From: Aeromonas dhakensis
Lineage (GTDB): Bacteria > Pseudomonadota > Gammaproteobacteria > Enterobacterales > Aeromonadaceae
Length of the DNA: 64,000 nucleotides
Assembly (NCBI RefSeq): GCF_000820305.1
Contig: NZ_CDBH01000044.1
Span: forward strand, 190,301 to 254,300
Direction: 5' to 3'
Of the stretch, positions 1 through 7,970 are shown in pieces. The notes under the pieces are model-generated. The model did no database searches and had not been told where the DNA came from. It was given only the letters and a program-made list of their open reading frames with translations. Numbering within the stretch: position 1 is the stretch's first letter; every line of letters begins with the position of its first letter. The position numbers and the translations under genes are program-made.

Positions 1-1
1 G

Positions 2-247
2 CGCTTCCAGGTGCAGGATCGCGGCTACATCCGCGAGGGTTACTTCGCCGACCTGGTGCTGCTGGATCTGGGCAAGCCCTACGTGGTCAACGACAGCAAC
101 CTGCTCTACCTGTGCGGCTGGTCGCCCTTCAACGGCTATCGTTTCCACAGCACGGTGGAGATGACCCTGGTCAACGGCCAGATCGCCTGGCAAAACGGTC
201 AGGTCACCAACGAGGTGCTGGGCAAGCGGCTCACCTTCAACCGCTGA
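2..247 (+). CDS. Dihydroorotase (class I), C-terminal fragment
   Basis: The reading frame is open from the window edge, so only the last 81 residues are present. They read RFQVQDRGYIREGYFADLVL and so on, the usual C-terminal end of class I dihydroorotases, where the polypeptide returns from the amidohydrolase barrel to the small beta domain and ends in NGQ...GKRLTFNR. The enzyme cyclises N-carbamoyl-aspartate to dihydroorotate in cytosolic pyrimidine synthesis. Metal ligands lie upstream of the window and cannot be checked. A related cyclic amidohydrolase such as allantoinase is the main alternative. Confidence 0.8.
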   Translation, partial: RFQVQDRGYIREGYFADLVLLDLGKPYVVNDSNLLYLCGWSPFNGYRFHSTVEMTLVNGQIAWQNGQVTNEVLGKRLTFNR

Positions 248-286
248 TCCCTCCCAATCGGTGCCACCGTCACCACAGCGCCATCA

Positions 287-317
287 CAGGCCGCCCACCC
301 GGGCGGCCTGCTTGCTT
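287..317 (+). terminator. Intrinsic terminator after the dihydroorotase gene
   Basis: A perfect 10-bp stem (287-296 with 301-310) carries the loop ACCC and is followed by a short T-rich stretch, CTTGCTTT. It lies 40 bases after the dihydroorotase stop codon. Confidence 0.7.
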
Positions 318-423
318 TAAGCGGTTCTCAACCCCGTCATGAGCGGATTTTGGGCAAGTGGCGGCACTTTGAGCGCCGATTGTTCGCAAAGCAGGCGAAC
401 GCACCGCCACCGCGGTTTCCTTG

Positions 424-450
424 TTGACAGGTCGGGTCCATCTCCATAAA
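424..450 (+). promoter_or_regulatory. Probable promoter of the tRNA-Pro gene
   Basis: A perfect -35 box TTGACA lies at 424-429. A weaker -10 candidate CATAAA is at 445-450, with a spacing of only 15. It is followed by a GC-rich stretch like the discriminator of stable-RNA promoters. The mature tRNA starts 31 bases downstream. Confidence 0.4.
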
Positions 451-481
451 CTCAGCCCCCGTCAGCTCAGACTGACTTCGT

Positions 482-558
482 CGGCGTGTAGCGCAGTCAG
501 GTAGCGCACTGTCATGGGGTGTCAGGGGTCGGAGGTTCAAATCCTCTCACGCCGACCA
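482..558 (+). tRNA. tRNA-Pro, anticodon GGG
   Basis: A 77-base cloverleaf. The acceptor arm CGGCGTG (482-488) pairs with CACGCCG (548-554), followed by A and an encoded CCA. The D arm contains GCGC...GCGC, the T loop reads GTTCAAAT, and the anticodon GGG is at 516-518. The anticodon stem has a U-U mismatch that I also remember in the E. coli proL product, so it is not a sign of decay. The tRNA reads CCC and CCU proline codons. Confidence 0.95.
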
Positions 559-570
559 TCATTCCCCGAG

Positions 571-602
571 AAAGGCCTTGTCAAACGACAAGGCCTTTTT
601 TC
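571..602 (+). terminator. Intrinsic terminator of tRNA-Pro
   Basis: A 12-bp stem (571-582 with 587-598) with loop AAAC runs into a T tract. It starts 12 bases after the tRNA CCA end. Confidence 0.9.
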
Positions 603-696
603 TTTCAGGCGCGCCACCGCAGGAAACGACCAACCGTTTGTGCCCTCCATGGCTTTGTGCTGTAGTGAAGCCCTCTGCTGCCAACCGGTGATCGAG

Positions 697-1173
697 ATGC
701 CCTCTCCCCGTCCCTCTGTTCCCGCCCTGCTGCTGATCTGCCTCTGCACTGCCCTGCTGGTTGGCTGTGCCACCCCCTATCACAGCGAACCCTCGTTCTG
801 GAATGGCCAGACCGGCTTCTCCCAGACTCGGCTCGGGCCGGACAAGTGGCAGCTGGAGTTTGTCGGCAACGATCTGGTGAGCCGGGAAACCGCCCGCAAG
901 TATGTGCTGAAACGGGCGGGCGAAATGGCGCAAGCCGAAGGTTATCAGTGGCTTGAGGTCAACGAGTTGACCCTGCAACGAGATGCGGTCAGAGTGACCC
1001 CGAGCCGCCCCCTGTTCGGGTTCGATGACGACGAGCCGGACCCCTTTCTGGATCAGCGCACCGTGGAACACCGCATCTCGGCGCTGCTGGTCTTCACCCT
1101 CGCCCATCACGCCAGGAACGACCGCAGCATGAAAGCCGATTATCTCGCGAAAATTAAAATAAACAGCGATTAA
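697..1173 (+). CDS. Predicted lipoprotein, unknown function
   Basis: 158 residues. The N-terminus has a hydrophobic stretch ending in the lipobox LVGC, with the lipidated cysteine at residue 24, so export and lipid anchoring are expected. The mature part is soluble and mixed alpha/beta, with a repeated DDDEPDP acidic patch around residues 110-117. It resembles small CC0125/CC1285-type lipoproteins, but I would not assign a function. ATG 697 was chosen because it puts the lipobox at a normal distance. GTG 688 and ATG 649 in the same frame are possible. It is a single gene after the tRNA terminator. Confidence 0.75.
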   Translation: MPSPRPSVPALLLICLCTALLVGCATPYHSEPSFWNGQTGFSQTRLGPDKWQLEFVGNDLVSRETARKYVLKRAGEMAQAEGYQWLEVNELTLQRDAVRVTPSRPLFGFDDDEPDPFLDQRTVEHRISALLVFTLAHHARNDRSMKADYLAKIKINSD

Positions 1174-1196
1174 TACAGGCGAATTGCAAGATCTAT

Positions 1197-1225
1197 ATCA
1201 CATACACCTAATCGCAACATAAAAT
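1197..1225 (+). promoter_or_regulatory. Promoter and possible CRP half-site for the symporter gene
   Basis: ATCACA (1197-1202) and TAAAAT (1220-1225) are 17 bases apart and make a reasonable sigma-70 promoter. GATCTATATCACAT at 1190-1203 matches the right half of a CRP site closely, but the left half is poor. Start of transcription would be near 1232. Confidence 0.4.
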
Positions 1226-1378
1226 TCTGCTACAAGGCGCTGGATTTACCCCCCCGGATTAGGCATGCTGCAAGCACACCGGCTGTCAGGAATCTACGGC
1301 TCGGATCACAAAAACGGACTGAAGTGGCGCCCTTGCCACTTGAAATGCTTTGCACTCATCAAAACTGGGACCCACCCC

Positions 1379-2638
1379 ATGAAAATGAACAAATTGACGG
1401 CTGCCATCCTCATCGCAATGCTGGTTGGCATCCTTACCGGTCAGGGCTATCGGATGTTTGCTCCTGACCAGGCCGCCGGCTTTGCCGACGACATTACCCT
1501 GCTGACCGACATCTTCCTGCGCCTGATCAAGATGATCATCGCCCCTCTGGTATTCACCACCCTGGTGGTCGGCATTGCCAAGATGGGCGACACCCGCACC
1601 GTGGGTCGCATCGGCGTCAAGACCCTGGGCTGGTTCATGCTCGCCTCCCTGCTGTCGCTGACGCTGGGGTTGATCATGGTCCACCTGATGCAGCCAGGGG
1701 TGGGGCTCTCCCTCTCCCTGCCCGATGACACTGCCAGCTCCGGCGTGGTCGCCGGCGCCATCTCCCTCAAGGACTTCGTCACCCATGCCATCCCGAAAAG
1801 CGTGGTCGAGGCGATGGCCACCAACGAGATCCTGCAGATCGTGGTGTTCTCCCTCTTCTTCGGACTGGCTGCCGCCGCCCTGGGGGACGCCGCCAAGCCA
1901 GTGGTGAAGCTGATGGCCAGCGGCGCCGAGATCATGCTCAAAGTGACCGGCTACGTGATGAACTTCGCCCCGTTTGCGGTGTTTGGCGCCATCGCCGCCA
2001 TGGTCGCCAAAGAAGGGCTCGGCATCCTGGCCACCTACGGCACCTTCATGGCCCAGTTCTACCTGGCACTGGGTTGCCTCTGGCTGCTGCTGATCGCCAT
2101 GGGCAGCCTGTTCATCCGCCGCCGCATCCTGACCCTGCTGGCCCTGATCCGCGAGCCCATCCTGCTGGCCTTCTCCACCGCCAGCTCCGAGGCTGCCTAT
2201 CCCAAGACCCTGGATCGGCTGGAGAAGTTCGGTTGTGACAAGCGCATCGCCAGCTTCGTGCTGCCCATGGGCTACTCCTTCAACCTGGACGGCTCCATGA
2301 TGTACTGCACCTTCGCGGTGATGTTCATCGCCCAGGCCTACGGCATCGAGCTCTCCATGGCCCAGCAGATCACCATGCTGCTGCTGCTGATGGTCACCTC
2401 CAAGGGGATGGCCGGCGTACCACGCGCCTCCCTGGTGGTCATTGCCGCCACCCTCAACCAGTTCCAGATCCCGGAGGCGGGCATACTGCTGCTGCTCGGC
2501 ATCGACCACTTCCTCGACATGGGCCGCTCCGCCACCAACGTGCTAGGCAATGCCATCGCCGCCAGCGTGGTGGCCAAGAGCGAAGACAGCCTGGGGGAAA
2601 CCGCACCGCTCGGCGAGGTGGATACCGCCAAGGCGTGA
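1379..2638 (+). CDS. Dicarboxylate/amino acid:cation symporter (DAACS family)
   Basis: 419 residues, a multi-spanning inner-membrane carrier of the GltP/DctA type that imports C4-dicarboxylates or acidic amino acids with cations. The family serine-rich re-entrant motif is visible as STASSEAAYP near residue 266. The substrate and cation motif usually written NMDGT appears as NLDG at 302-305. The start at ATG 1379 gives the normal length and an N-terminal membrane segment. A longer in-frame start at 1265 would add an unlikely basic extension. It is transcribed alone, with a terminator directly behind. Exact substrate cannot be read from the sequence. Confidence 0.9.
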   Translation: MKMNKLTAAILIAMLVGILTGQGYRMFAPDQAAGFADDITLLTDIFLRLIKMIIAPLVFTTLVVGIAKMGDTRTVGRIGVKTLGWFMLASLLSLTLGLIMVHLMQPGVGLSLSLPDDTASSGVVAGAISLKDFVTHAIPKSVVEAMATNEILQIVVFSLFFGLAAAALGDAAKPVVKLMASGAEIMLKVTGYVMNFAPFAVFGAIAAMVAKEGLGILATYGTFMAQFYLALGCLWLLLIAMGSLFIRRRILTLLALIREPILLAFSTASSEAAYPKTLDRLEKFGCDKRIASFVLPMGYSFNLDGSMMYCTFAVMFIAQAYGIELSMAQQITMLLLLMVTSKGMAGVPRASLVVIAATLNQFQIPEAGILLLLGIDHFLDMGRSATNVLGNAIAASVVAKSEDSLGETAPLGEVDTAKA

Positions 2639-2654
2639 TCCTCGCCCTCCCATC

Positions 2655-2686
2655 AAAACGGCCCGCATCTGCGGGCCGTTTTCTTG
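2655..2686 (+). terminator. Intrinsic terminator of the symporter gene
   Basis: A 12-bp stem (2655-2666 with 2671-2682) with loop ATCT. The flanking A and T runs make it usable in both directions, so it may also stop the convergent methyltransferase gene. Confidence 0.85.
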
Positions 2687-2710
2687 TGCCTCATGGCAAC
2701 AGTGCGGTTC

Positions 2711-3157
2711 CTAGCACCAGCGCCGTACCCGCTGGCAGTAATTCGCATAGGCCTCACCAAAGCGCCCCTGCAGCGCCCGCTCCTCCGGCACTATCTGCCA
2801 GCGGCTGAGCCAGCCCCACAGCAGCAGCGGACCGAGCCACACCAGCAGCCCACCCAGATAACAGGCCAACGCCATGGTCCAGCAGAGCAACCCCAGGTAC
2901 ATGGGATTGCGGCTGACACGAAAGATCCCCCCGGTCACCAGTGCACTGGCCTGCTCAGGGCGCAGCGGCGTGACCGTGGTGCCCTGGCGGCGAAAGCGCA
3001 GCACGCCCCCCAGGCCAAACACAGTGCCCAGCATGGCCAGCAACAGGGCCGGCAGCGGCCAGCCACCGTTCACGTCACCCGATCCCCATCCCAGCATGGC
3101 TGCCACGATCAGGCCAAACAGCAGCAGCGGTGGTACCCGACACTCAAGACTCATCAT
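2711..3157 (-). CDS. Isoprenylcysteine methyltransferase-family membrane protein
   Basis: 148 residues with about four hydrophobic segments. The C-terminal half shows the signature of the PEMT/ICMT fold: RNPMYLG at the start of a membrane helix and EERALQGRFGEAYANYCQRV at the end, the region that binds S-adenosylmethionine in this superfamily. Bacterial members are widespread and their substrates are mostly unknown, so prenylcysteine methylation should not be assumed. The start is ATG 3157 or the adjoining ATG 3154. The gene is divergent from bsr. Confidence 0.8.
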   Translation of the reverse strand: MMSLECRVPPLLLFGLIVAAMLGWGSGDVNGGWPLPALLLAMLGTVFGLGGVLRFRRQGTTVTPLRPEQASALVTGGIFRVSRNPMYLGLLCWTMALACYLGGLLVWLGPLLLWGWLSRWQIVPEERALQGRFGEAYANYCQRVRRWC

Positions 3158-3346
3158 CTATTGGCTCCCGGAAGGTGCCACGATCGGCACCTTGCGTTAC
3201 ACTCCCCGGCGGGAAAGCGCCGTGGAAAATTGACAAAGTTCATAATGATAACAATGCCTTGGCTACACTTTATCCCATCTGCATGAAAACGGTCAGCCGC
3301 TGACCGTCATGCGCCTCAACCCAAACAATAAAAAAGGAACCACCCC

Positions 3347-4573
3347 ATGCACAAGAAGACACTGCTGGCCACCCTGATCCTGGGCCTGCTGGCCGGTCAG
3401 GCCGTCGCAGCCCCCTATCTGCCGCTCGCCAGCGATCATCGCAACGGCGAAGTGCAGACCGCCAGCAATGCCTGGCTGGAGGTTGATCTCGGCGCCTTCG
3501 AGCACAACATCCAGACCCTCAAGGATCGCCTCGGCGACAAGGGACCCAAGATCTGCGCCATCATGAAGGCGGACGCCTACGGCCACGGCATCGACCTGCT
3601 GGTCCCTTCGGTGGTCAAGGCGGGCATTCCCTGCATCGGTATCGCCAGCAATGAAGAGGCCCGCGTGGCCCGCGAGAAGGGCTTCACCGGCCGCCTGATG
3701 CGGGTGCGTGCCGCTACCCCGGCCGAAGTGGAACAGGCCCTGCCCTACAAGATGGAAGAGCTCATCGGCAGCCTGGTGAGTGCCCAGAGCATCGCCGACA
3801 TCGCCCAGCGCCACCACACCAATATCCCGGTGCATATCGCGCTGAACTCCGCCGGCATGAGCCGCAACGGCATCGATCTGCGTCTGGCTGACGCCAAGGA
3901 AGACGCGCTGGCCATGCTCAAGCTCAAGGGGATCACCCCGGTCGGCATCATGACCCACTTCCCGGTGGAGGAGAAAGAGGACGTCAAGATGGGTCTGGCC
4001 CAGTTCAAGCTGGACTCCCAGTGGCTGCTGGAGGCGGGCAAGCTGGATCGCAGCAAGATCACCATCCACGCCGCCAACTCCTTCGCCACCCTGGAAGTGC
4101 CGGACGCCTACTTCGACATGGTGCGCCCGGGCGGCCTGCTGTACGGTGACTCCATCCCCTCCTACACCGAGTACAAGCGGGTGATGGCCTTCAAGACCCA
4201 GGTCGCCTCCGTCAACCACTACCCGGCCGGCAACACCGTCGGTTATGACCGCACCTTCACCCTCAAGCGCGACTCCTGGCTCGCCAACCTGCCGCTGGGC
4301 TACTCCGACGGCTATCGCCGGGCGCTGAGCAACAAGGCCTATGTGCTGATCCAGGGTCAGAAGGTGCCGGTGGTGGGCAAGACCTCCATGAACACCATCA
4401 TGGTGGACGTGACTGACCTCAAGGGGGTCAAACCCGGTGACGAGGTGGTGTTGTTTGGCCGCCAGGGTGACGCCGAGGTGAAACAGGCCGATCTCGAGGA
4501 GTACAACGGCGCCCTCTTGGCGGACATGTACACCATCTGGGGTTACACCAACCCCAAGAAGATCAAGCGCTAA
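3347..4573 (+). CDS. bsr: Periplasmic broad-specificity amino acid racemase (alanine racemase fold)
   Basis: 408 residues with a cleavable signal peptide (residues 1-22, ending AVAA). PLP-dependent racemase: the Schiff-base lysine is K74 in KADAYGHG and the second catalytic base is Y300 in VGYDRTF. The C-terminal beta domain carries GKTSMNTIMVDV. The export signal and overall sequence fit the BsrV/Bsr group, which makes non-canonical D-amino acids in the periplasm that modify peptidoglycan, rather than cytosolic Alr or DadX. Substrate range is inferred from the family. A strong terminator follows. Confidence 0.88.
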   Translation: MHKKTLLATLILGLLAGQAVAAPYLPLASDHRNGEVQTASNAWLEVDLGAFEHNIQTLKDRLGDKGPKICAIMKADAYGHGIDLLVPSVVKAGIPCIGIASNEEARVAREKGFTGRLMRVRAATPAEVEQALPYKMEELIGSLVSAQSIADIAQRHHTNIPVHIALNSAGMSRNGIDLRLADAKEDALAMLKLKGITPVGIMTHFPVEEKEDVKMGLAQFKLDSQWLLEAGKLDRSKITIHAANSFATLEVPDAYFDMVRPGGLLYGDSIPSYTEYKRVMAFKTQVASVNHYPAGNTVGYDRTFTLKRDSWLANLPLGYSDGYRRALSNKAYVLIQGQKVPVVGKTSMNTIMVDVTDLKGVKPGDEVVLFGRQGDAEVKQADLEEYNGALLADMYTIWGYTNPKKIKR

Positions 4574-4590
4574 GCCACTCTTTGCCATAA

Positions 4591-4618
4591 AAAAGGGCTC
4601 CCGCGGGAGCCCTTTTGC
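4591..4618. terminator. Bidirectional terminator between bsr and the TerC gene
   Basis: A perfect palindrome (AAAAGGGCTCCC / GGGAGCCCTTTT) lies between two convergent genes, with A and T runs on both sides. Confidence 0.9.
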
Positions 4619-4629
4619 TTGTTTACCAA

Positions 4630-5574
4630 TTATGCCGTTTTCTTGCGGGTCACCCAGAGGCTCAGCCCCATGGAGGCCAGCAGGATCAATGCTACAACCC
4701 CGAGCGCGATGCCGGTGGGGATCTTGAACACATCCAGCAGCAGCATCTTGATCCCGATAAACATCAGGATCAGTGCCAGACCGTATTTCAGCAGGGCGAA
4801 GCGCTCGGCCACGCCAGCCAGCAGGAAGTACATGGCACGCAGACCCATGATGGCGAAGATGTTGGAGGTCAGCACGATGAAGGGATCCGTGGTCACCGCG
4901 AAGATGGCCGGGATGCTGTCCACCGCGAAGATGAGATCGCTCACCTCCACCAGCACCAGAATGAGCAGCAGCGGCGTGGCGTAACGTACCCCATCGCGCC
5001 AGACGAAAAAATTCTCCCCCTCCAGGGTCTCCGTCACCTTGAAGCGACGCCGCATCCAGCCCAGCAGCGGGTTGTTGGCCAGATCAGGCTCCTTGTCGGC
5101 CGCCCACAGCATCTTGATCCCGGTCAGCAGCAGGAAGGCGCCGAACAGATAGAGGATCCAGTGGAACTGCTCGATGAGCCAGCTGCCGGCGAACACCATG
5201 CCGGCCCGCATCACGATGGCCCCCAGTACCCCGTACAGCAGCACCCGGCGCTGCAGCTCGGCCGGAATGGCAAAGTAGCCGAACAGCATCAACCAGACGA
5301 AGACGTTGTCCACCGCCAGCGCCTTCTCGATGAGGTAGCCGGTGAGGAACTCCAGCCCCTTCTGGTTGGCAATTTCACGGCCTGCGCTGTGATCCAGCCA
5401 GAGCCAGATGGCCAGGTTGAAGAGGAGCGCCACGCTGATCCAGATGAGGGACCAGATGCCTGCCTCTTTGAGGGACACCTTGTGTGCCTTGCCGCCACCG
5501 ACAAAGCGGATATCAATCCATAACAGGACCAGCACTATGCTGAAGAAACCGGTCCACATCCACCATTCACCCAT
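4630..5574 (-). CDS. TerC-family membrane protein (Alx type)
   Basis: 314 residues, about nine membrane segments. It shows the paired acidic motifs of TerC proteins: EKALAVDNVF in the first half and EVSDLIFAVDSIPAI in the second, thought to bind metal within the membrane. E. coli Alx is the closest match I recognise. It is linked to manganese export and alkaline response, and its mRNA carries a yybP-ykoY leader. The same leader class stands directly upstream here, which supports a manganese role. SD GGGAG precedes the ATG. Monocistronic. Confidence 0.9.
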   Translation of the reverse strand: MGEWWMWTGFFSIVLVLLWIDIRFVGGGKAHKVSLKEAGIWSLIWISVALLFNLAIWLWLDHSAGREIANQKGLEFLTGYLIEKALAVDNVFVWLMLFGYFAIPAELQRRVLLYGVLGAIVMRAGMVFAGSWLIEQFHWILYLFGAFLLLTGIKMLWAADKEPDLANNPLLGWMRRRFKVTETLEGENFFVWRDGVRYATPLLLILVLVEVSDLIFAVDSIPAIFAVTTDPFIVLTSNIFAIMGLRAMYFLLAGVAERFALLKYGLALILMFIGIKMLLLDVFKIPTGIALGVVALILLASMGLSLWVTRKKTA

Positions 5575-5629
5575 TTTTCACTTCTCCCAAAAACGACAAA
5601 CCCACGGCCGGGAGGCAGTGGGTTCGCGT

Positions 5630-5763
5630 CTGGAGCAGATACACCTTGCCTCTCGGCAAGGTCTCACTTACAGCCGATTTTCATCGACTGCCCGGCTGCC
5701 GGGTGCACTGCAGGATATGGGTGCACCGTAATGACGACAAACCGGCGAGAAGTTACTCCCCTT
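5630..5763 (-). ncRNA. yybP-ykoY manganese riboswitch
   Basis: Reading the minus strand, the leader contains AAGGGGAGTAAC, then GTCGTCATTACGG, then GTGAGACCTTGCC...GGCAAGGTGT and a closing TGCTCC. These are the conserved elements of the yybP-ykoY motif. GGAGUA and UGCUCC form the closing P1 helix. GACCUUGCC pairs with GGCAAGGU. In E. coli this RNA controls mntP and alx in response to Mn2+ (and pH for alx). A further hairpin (AACCCAC...GTGGGTT, about 5589-5620) followed by a T-rich stretch sits between the aptamer and the start codon and may be the expression platform. Confidence 0.92.
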
Positions 5764-5772
5764 GTGCGGCGG

Positions 5773-5801
5773 ATAGTAACAGCGGCAAAAGCGAACGCCA
5801 A
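5773..5801 (-). promoter_or_regulatory. Promoter of the riboswitch-TerC unit
   Basis: On the minus strand TTGGCG (5801-5796) and TACTAT (5778-5773) are exactly 17 bases apart. Transcription would begin near 5766, just before the first conserved riboswitch bases. Confidence 0.75.
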
Positions 5802-5823
5802 GGGGCATCTTCATCTCCCTCGC

Positions 5824-5856
5824 AAAAAAATGGGGCGCCACCTGGGCGCCCCGTTT
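5824..5856 (-). terminator. Terminator of the opp operon
   Basis: The stem GGGGCGCC (5832-5839) pairs with GGCGCCCC (5845-5852). On the minus strand it is followed by a run of seven Ts. A run of Ts also follows on the other strand. Confidence 0.9.
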
Positions 5857-5875
5857 TTTCGTCGCGACTCATCCA

Positions 5876-6871
5876 TCAGAGCGGGTCGGCCTTGAGGCAG
5901 GAGACCGCATGGTCAAAGTTGCCCTCAAGCTGGGGCCGGGTCTTGGCGCACTCCGGACCGGCCACCGGGCAGCGGGTACGAAACACGCAGCCTGAGGGAG
6001 GATTCATCGGCGATGGCAGCTCCCCTTCCAGGATCTGGATGGTCTTGCTGCGCTCCAGATCCGGATCCGGAATGGGCACCGCCGACATCAGCGCCTTGGT
6101 ATAGGGGTGCAAGGGGTTGGCGAAGATCTCCTTGCCGGTCCCCAGCTCCACCGCATTGCCCAGATACATCACCAGCACCCGATCCGAGATGTGCTTGACC
6201 ACCGACAGGTCGTGGGCGATGAAGATGAGCGACAGCCCCATCTCCTTCTGAATGGACTTGAGCAGGTTCACCACCTGGGCCTGGATCGACACATCCAGCG
6301 CCGACACCGGCTCGTCACAGATGATCATCTTGGGCTCCAGGATCAGCGCCCGGGCGATGCCGATGCGCTGGCACTGACCGCCGGAGAACTCGTGGGGGTA
6401 GCGGTTGACCAGGTTGGGCAACAGCCCCACCTTGCTCATCATGGCGCGCACCTTCTCCTTCACCTCCTCCTTCGGCAGGGCCGGGTAGAAGGTGATGAGG
6501 GGCTCGGCGATGATGTCACCTATGGTCATGCGCGGGTTGAGGGAGGCCAGCGGATCCTGGAAGATCATCTGGATCTCCTTGCGCTTCTCGCGCAGCGCCT
6601 TCTGGTCAAGCTTGGTCAGATCGTTGCCAAGCCACACCACCTTGCCGTCGGTAGCCGGCACCAGGCCGATCAGCGCCCGGGCAAAGGTGGATTTGCCGCA
6701 ACCCGACTCCCCCACCACGCCCAGGGTCTCCCCTTCGTAAAGGCGCAGAGTCACCCCGTCCACCGCCTTCAGGGCGGAGGGTTTGGCCCAGGGCCAGGCT
6801 TTGTCACTCTTGATGCTGAAGTGGACCTTGAGGTCAGACACTTCCAGCAGCAGTTTCTTGTCAGTCCCCAT
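5876..6871 (-). CDS. oppF: Oligopeptide ABC transporter, ATP-binding protein OppF
   Basis: 331 residues, cytosolic ATPase of the oligopeptide importer. Walker A GESGCGKS is at 54-61, the ABC signature FSGGQ at 162-166 and Walker B IICDEP at 183-188. The C-terminal oligopeptide/dipeptide extension includes a cysteine cluster (SGCVFRTRCP...ECAKTRP...SCL) typical of OppD/OppF-type subunits. The start codon follows the oppD stop with no gap, which indicates translational coupling. It pairs with OppD under the OppB/OppC channel. Confidence 0.95.
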   Translation of the reverse strand: MGTDKKLLLEVSDLKVHFSIKSDKAWPWAKPSALKAVDGVTLRLYEGETLGVVGESGCGKSTFARALIGLVPATDGKVVWLGNDLTKLDQKALREKRKEIQMIFQDPLASLNPRMTIGDIIAEPLITFYPALPKEEVKEKVRAMMSKVGLLPNLVNRYPHEFSGGQCQRIGIARALILEPKMIICDEPVSALDVSIQAQVVNLLKSIQKEMGLSLIFIAHDLSVVKHISDRVLVMYLGNAVELGTGKEIFANPLHPYTKALMSAVPIPDPDLERSKTIQILEGELPSPMNPPSGCVFRTRCPVAGPECAKTRPQLEGNFDHAVSCLKADPL

Positions 6872-7852
6872 TTAGTTCACTCCCTTGATGATGGCATCCG
6901 ATACCCAGTGGCAGGCCCGCTCCCGGCCGTCGTTGAACGGCGTCAGAACTGGGGATTGCCGGCCGCAAATCTCGCTCACCCGGTGGCAGCGCTCCTGGAA
7001 GGGGCAGCCGGTGGGCAGACGCAGCAGGTTGGGCGGATTGCCCGGGATGGTGGGCAGCACTTCCCCTTCGGTATCGAGGCGGGGAATGGCGCGCAGCAAG
7101 CCTTCGGTATAGGGGTGGCTCGGGCGATAGAAGATGTCGTTGACCCGGCCGTACTCCATGGTACGGCCGGCGTACATCACCAGCACCTTGTCGCAAATGC
7201 CGGCCACCACGCCCAGGTCATGGGTGATCATTATGATAGCAGTGTTGAACTCGCGCTTGAGCTCGTTCATCAGGGTCATGATCTGGGCCTGTACCGTCAC
7301 GTCCAGCGCCGTGGTCGGCTCGTCGGCGATGAGCAGTTGCGGCCGGCACAACAGCGCCATGGCGATCATCACCCGCTGGCGCATGCCGCCGGAGAACTCG
7401 TGCGGATACATCCCCATCCGCTTGCGCGCCTCGGGGATCTTCACCGCATCCAGCATGCGCACCGACTCCTCGAACGCCTCGGCCTTGCTGACCCCCTTGT
7501 GCAGCATCAGCACTTCCATCAGCTGATCCTTCACCTTCATGTAGGGGTTGAGCGAGGTCATGGGGTCCTGGAAGATCATGGCGATCTTCTCGGAGCGGAT
7601 CTTGTTGAGCTTGTGCTCCGGCAGGTTGAGGATCTCGTCGCCCTGAAACTTGGCTGACCCTGTGATGATGCCGTTCTTGGCCAGCAGCCCCATGATGGCG
7701 AACGCGGTCTGGGACTTGCCCGAACCGGATTCCCCGACGATACCCAGGGTCTCGCCGGCAGAGAGAGAGAAGTTGAGGTCGTTGACCGCCACCACATTGC
7801 CGTCCGGGGTCTTGAACTCGACCCGCAGATCTTTTACATCCAGTAACTTCAT
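6872..7852 (-). CDS. oppD: Oligopeptide ABC transporter, ATP-binding protein OppD
   Basis: 326 residues. Walker A GESGSGKS is at 40-47, the signature FSGGM at 153-157 and Walker B LLIADEP at 173-179. The C-terminal oligopeptide-binding extension has the cysteines CPFQERC...CGRQSP. It forms the ATPase heterodimer with OppF. Its SD (TAAGGAG) is strong, and an unusual 118-base spacer separates it from oppC, whereas these genes are normally tightly packed. Confidence 0.95.
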   Translation of the reverse strand: MKLLDVKDLRVEFKTPDGNVVAVNDLNFSLSAGETLGIVGESGSGKSQTAFAIMGLLAKNGIITGSAKFQGDEILNLPEHKLNKIRSEKIAMIFQDPMTSLNPYMKVKDQLMEVLMLHKGVSKAEAFEESVRMLDAVKIPEARKRMGMYPHEFSGGMRQRVMIAMALLCRPQLLIADEPTTALDVTVQAQIMTLMNELKREFNTAIIMITHDLGVVAGICDKVLVMYAGRTMEYGRVNDIFYRPSHPYTEGLLRAIPRLDTEGEVLPTIPGNPPNLLRLPTGCPFQERCHRVSEICGRQSPVLTPFNDGRERACHWVSDAIIKGVN

Positions 7853-7970
7853 AAAAACTCCTTATCGATCTTTCGTGACGTTTTCCTGTCGATCCGATGC
7901 GCTGTCCGCCCGATTGAGCCGCACTGTGCGGCCCTTCGGCGCGTTGTTCCAACGCTCTTTCGCCGCTTTC

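Noticed and set aside
514..696. Extending the lipoprotein gene upstream to 514
   Set aside because: That start lies inside the tRNA-Pro gene and would run through its terminator. It would also bury the signal peptide.
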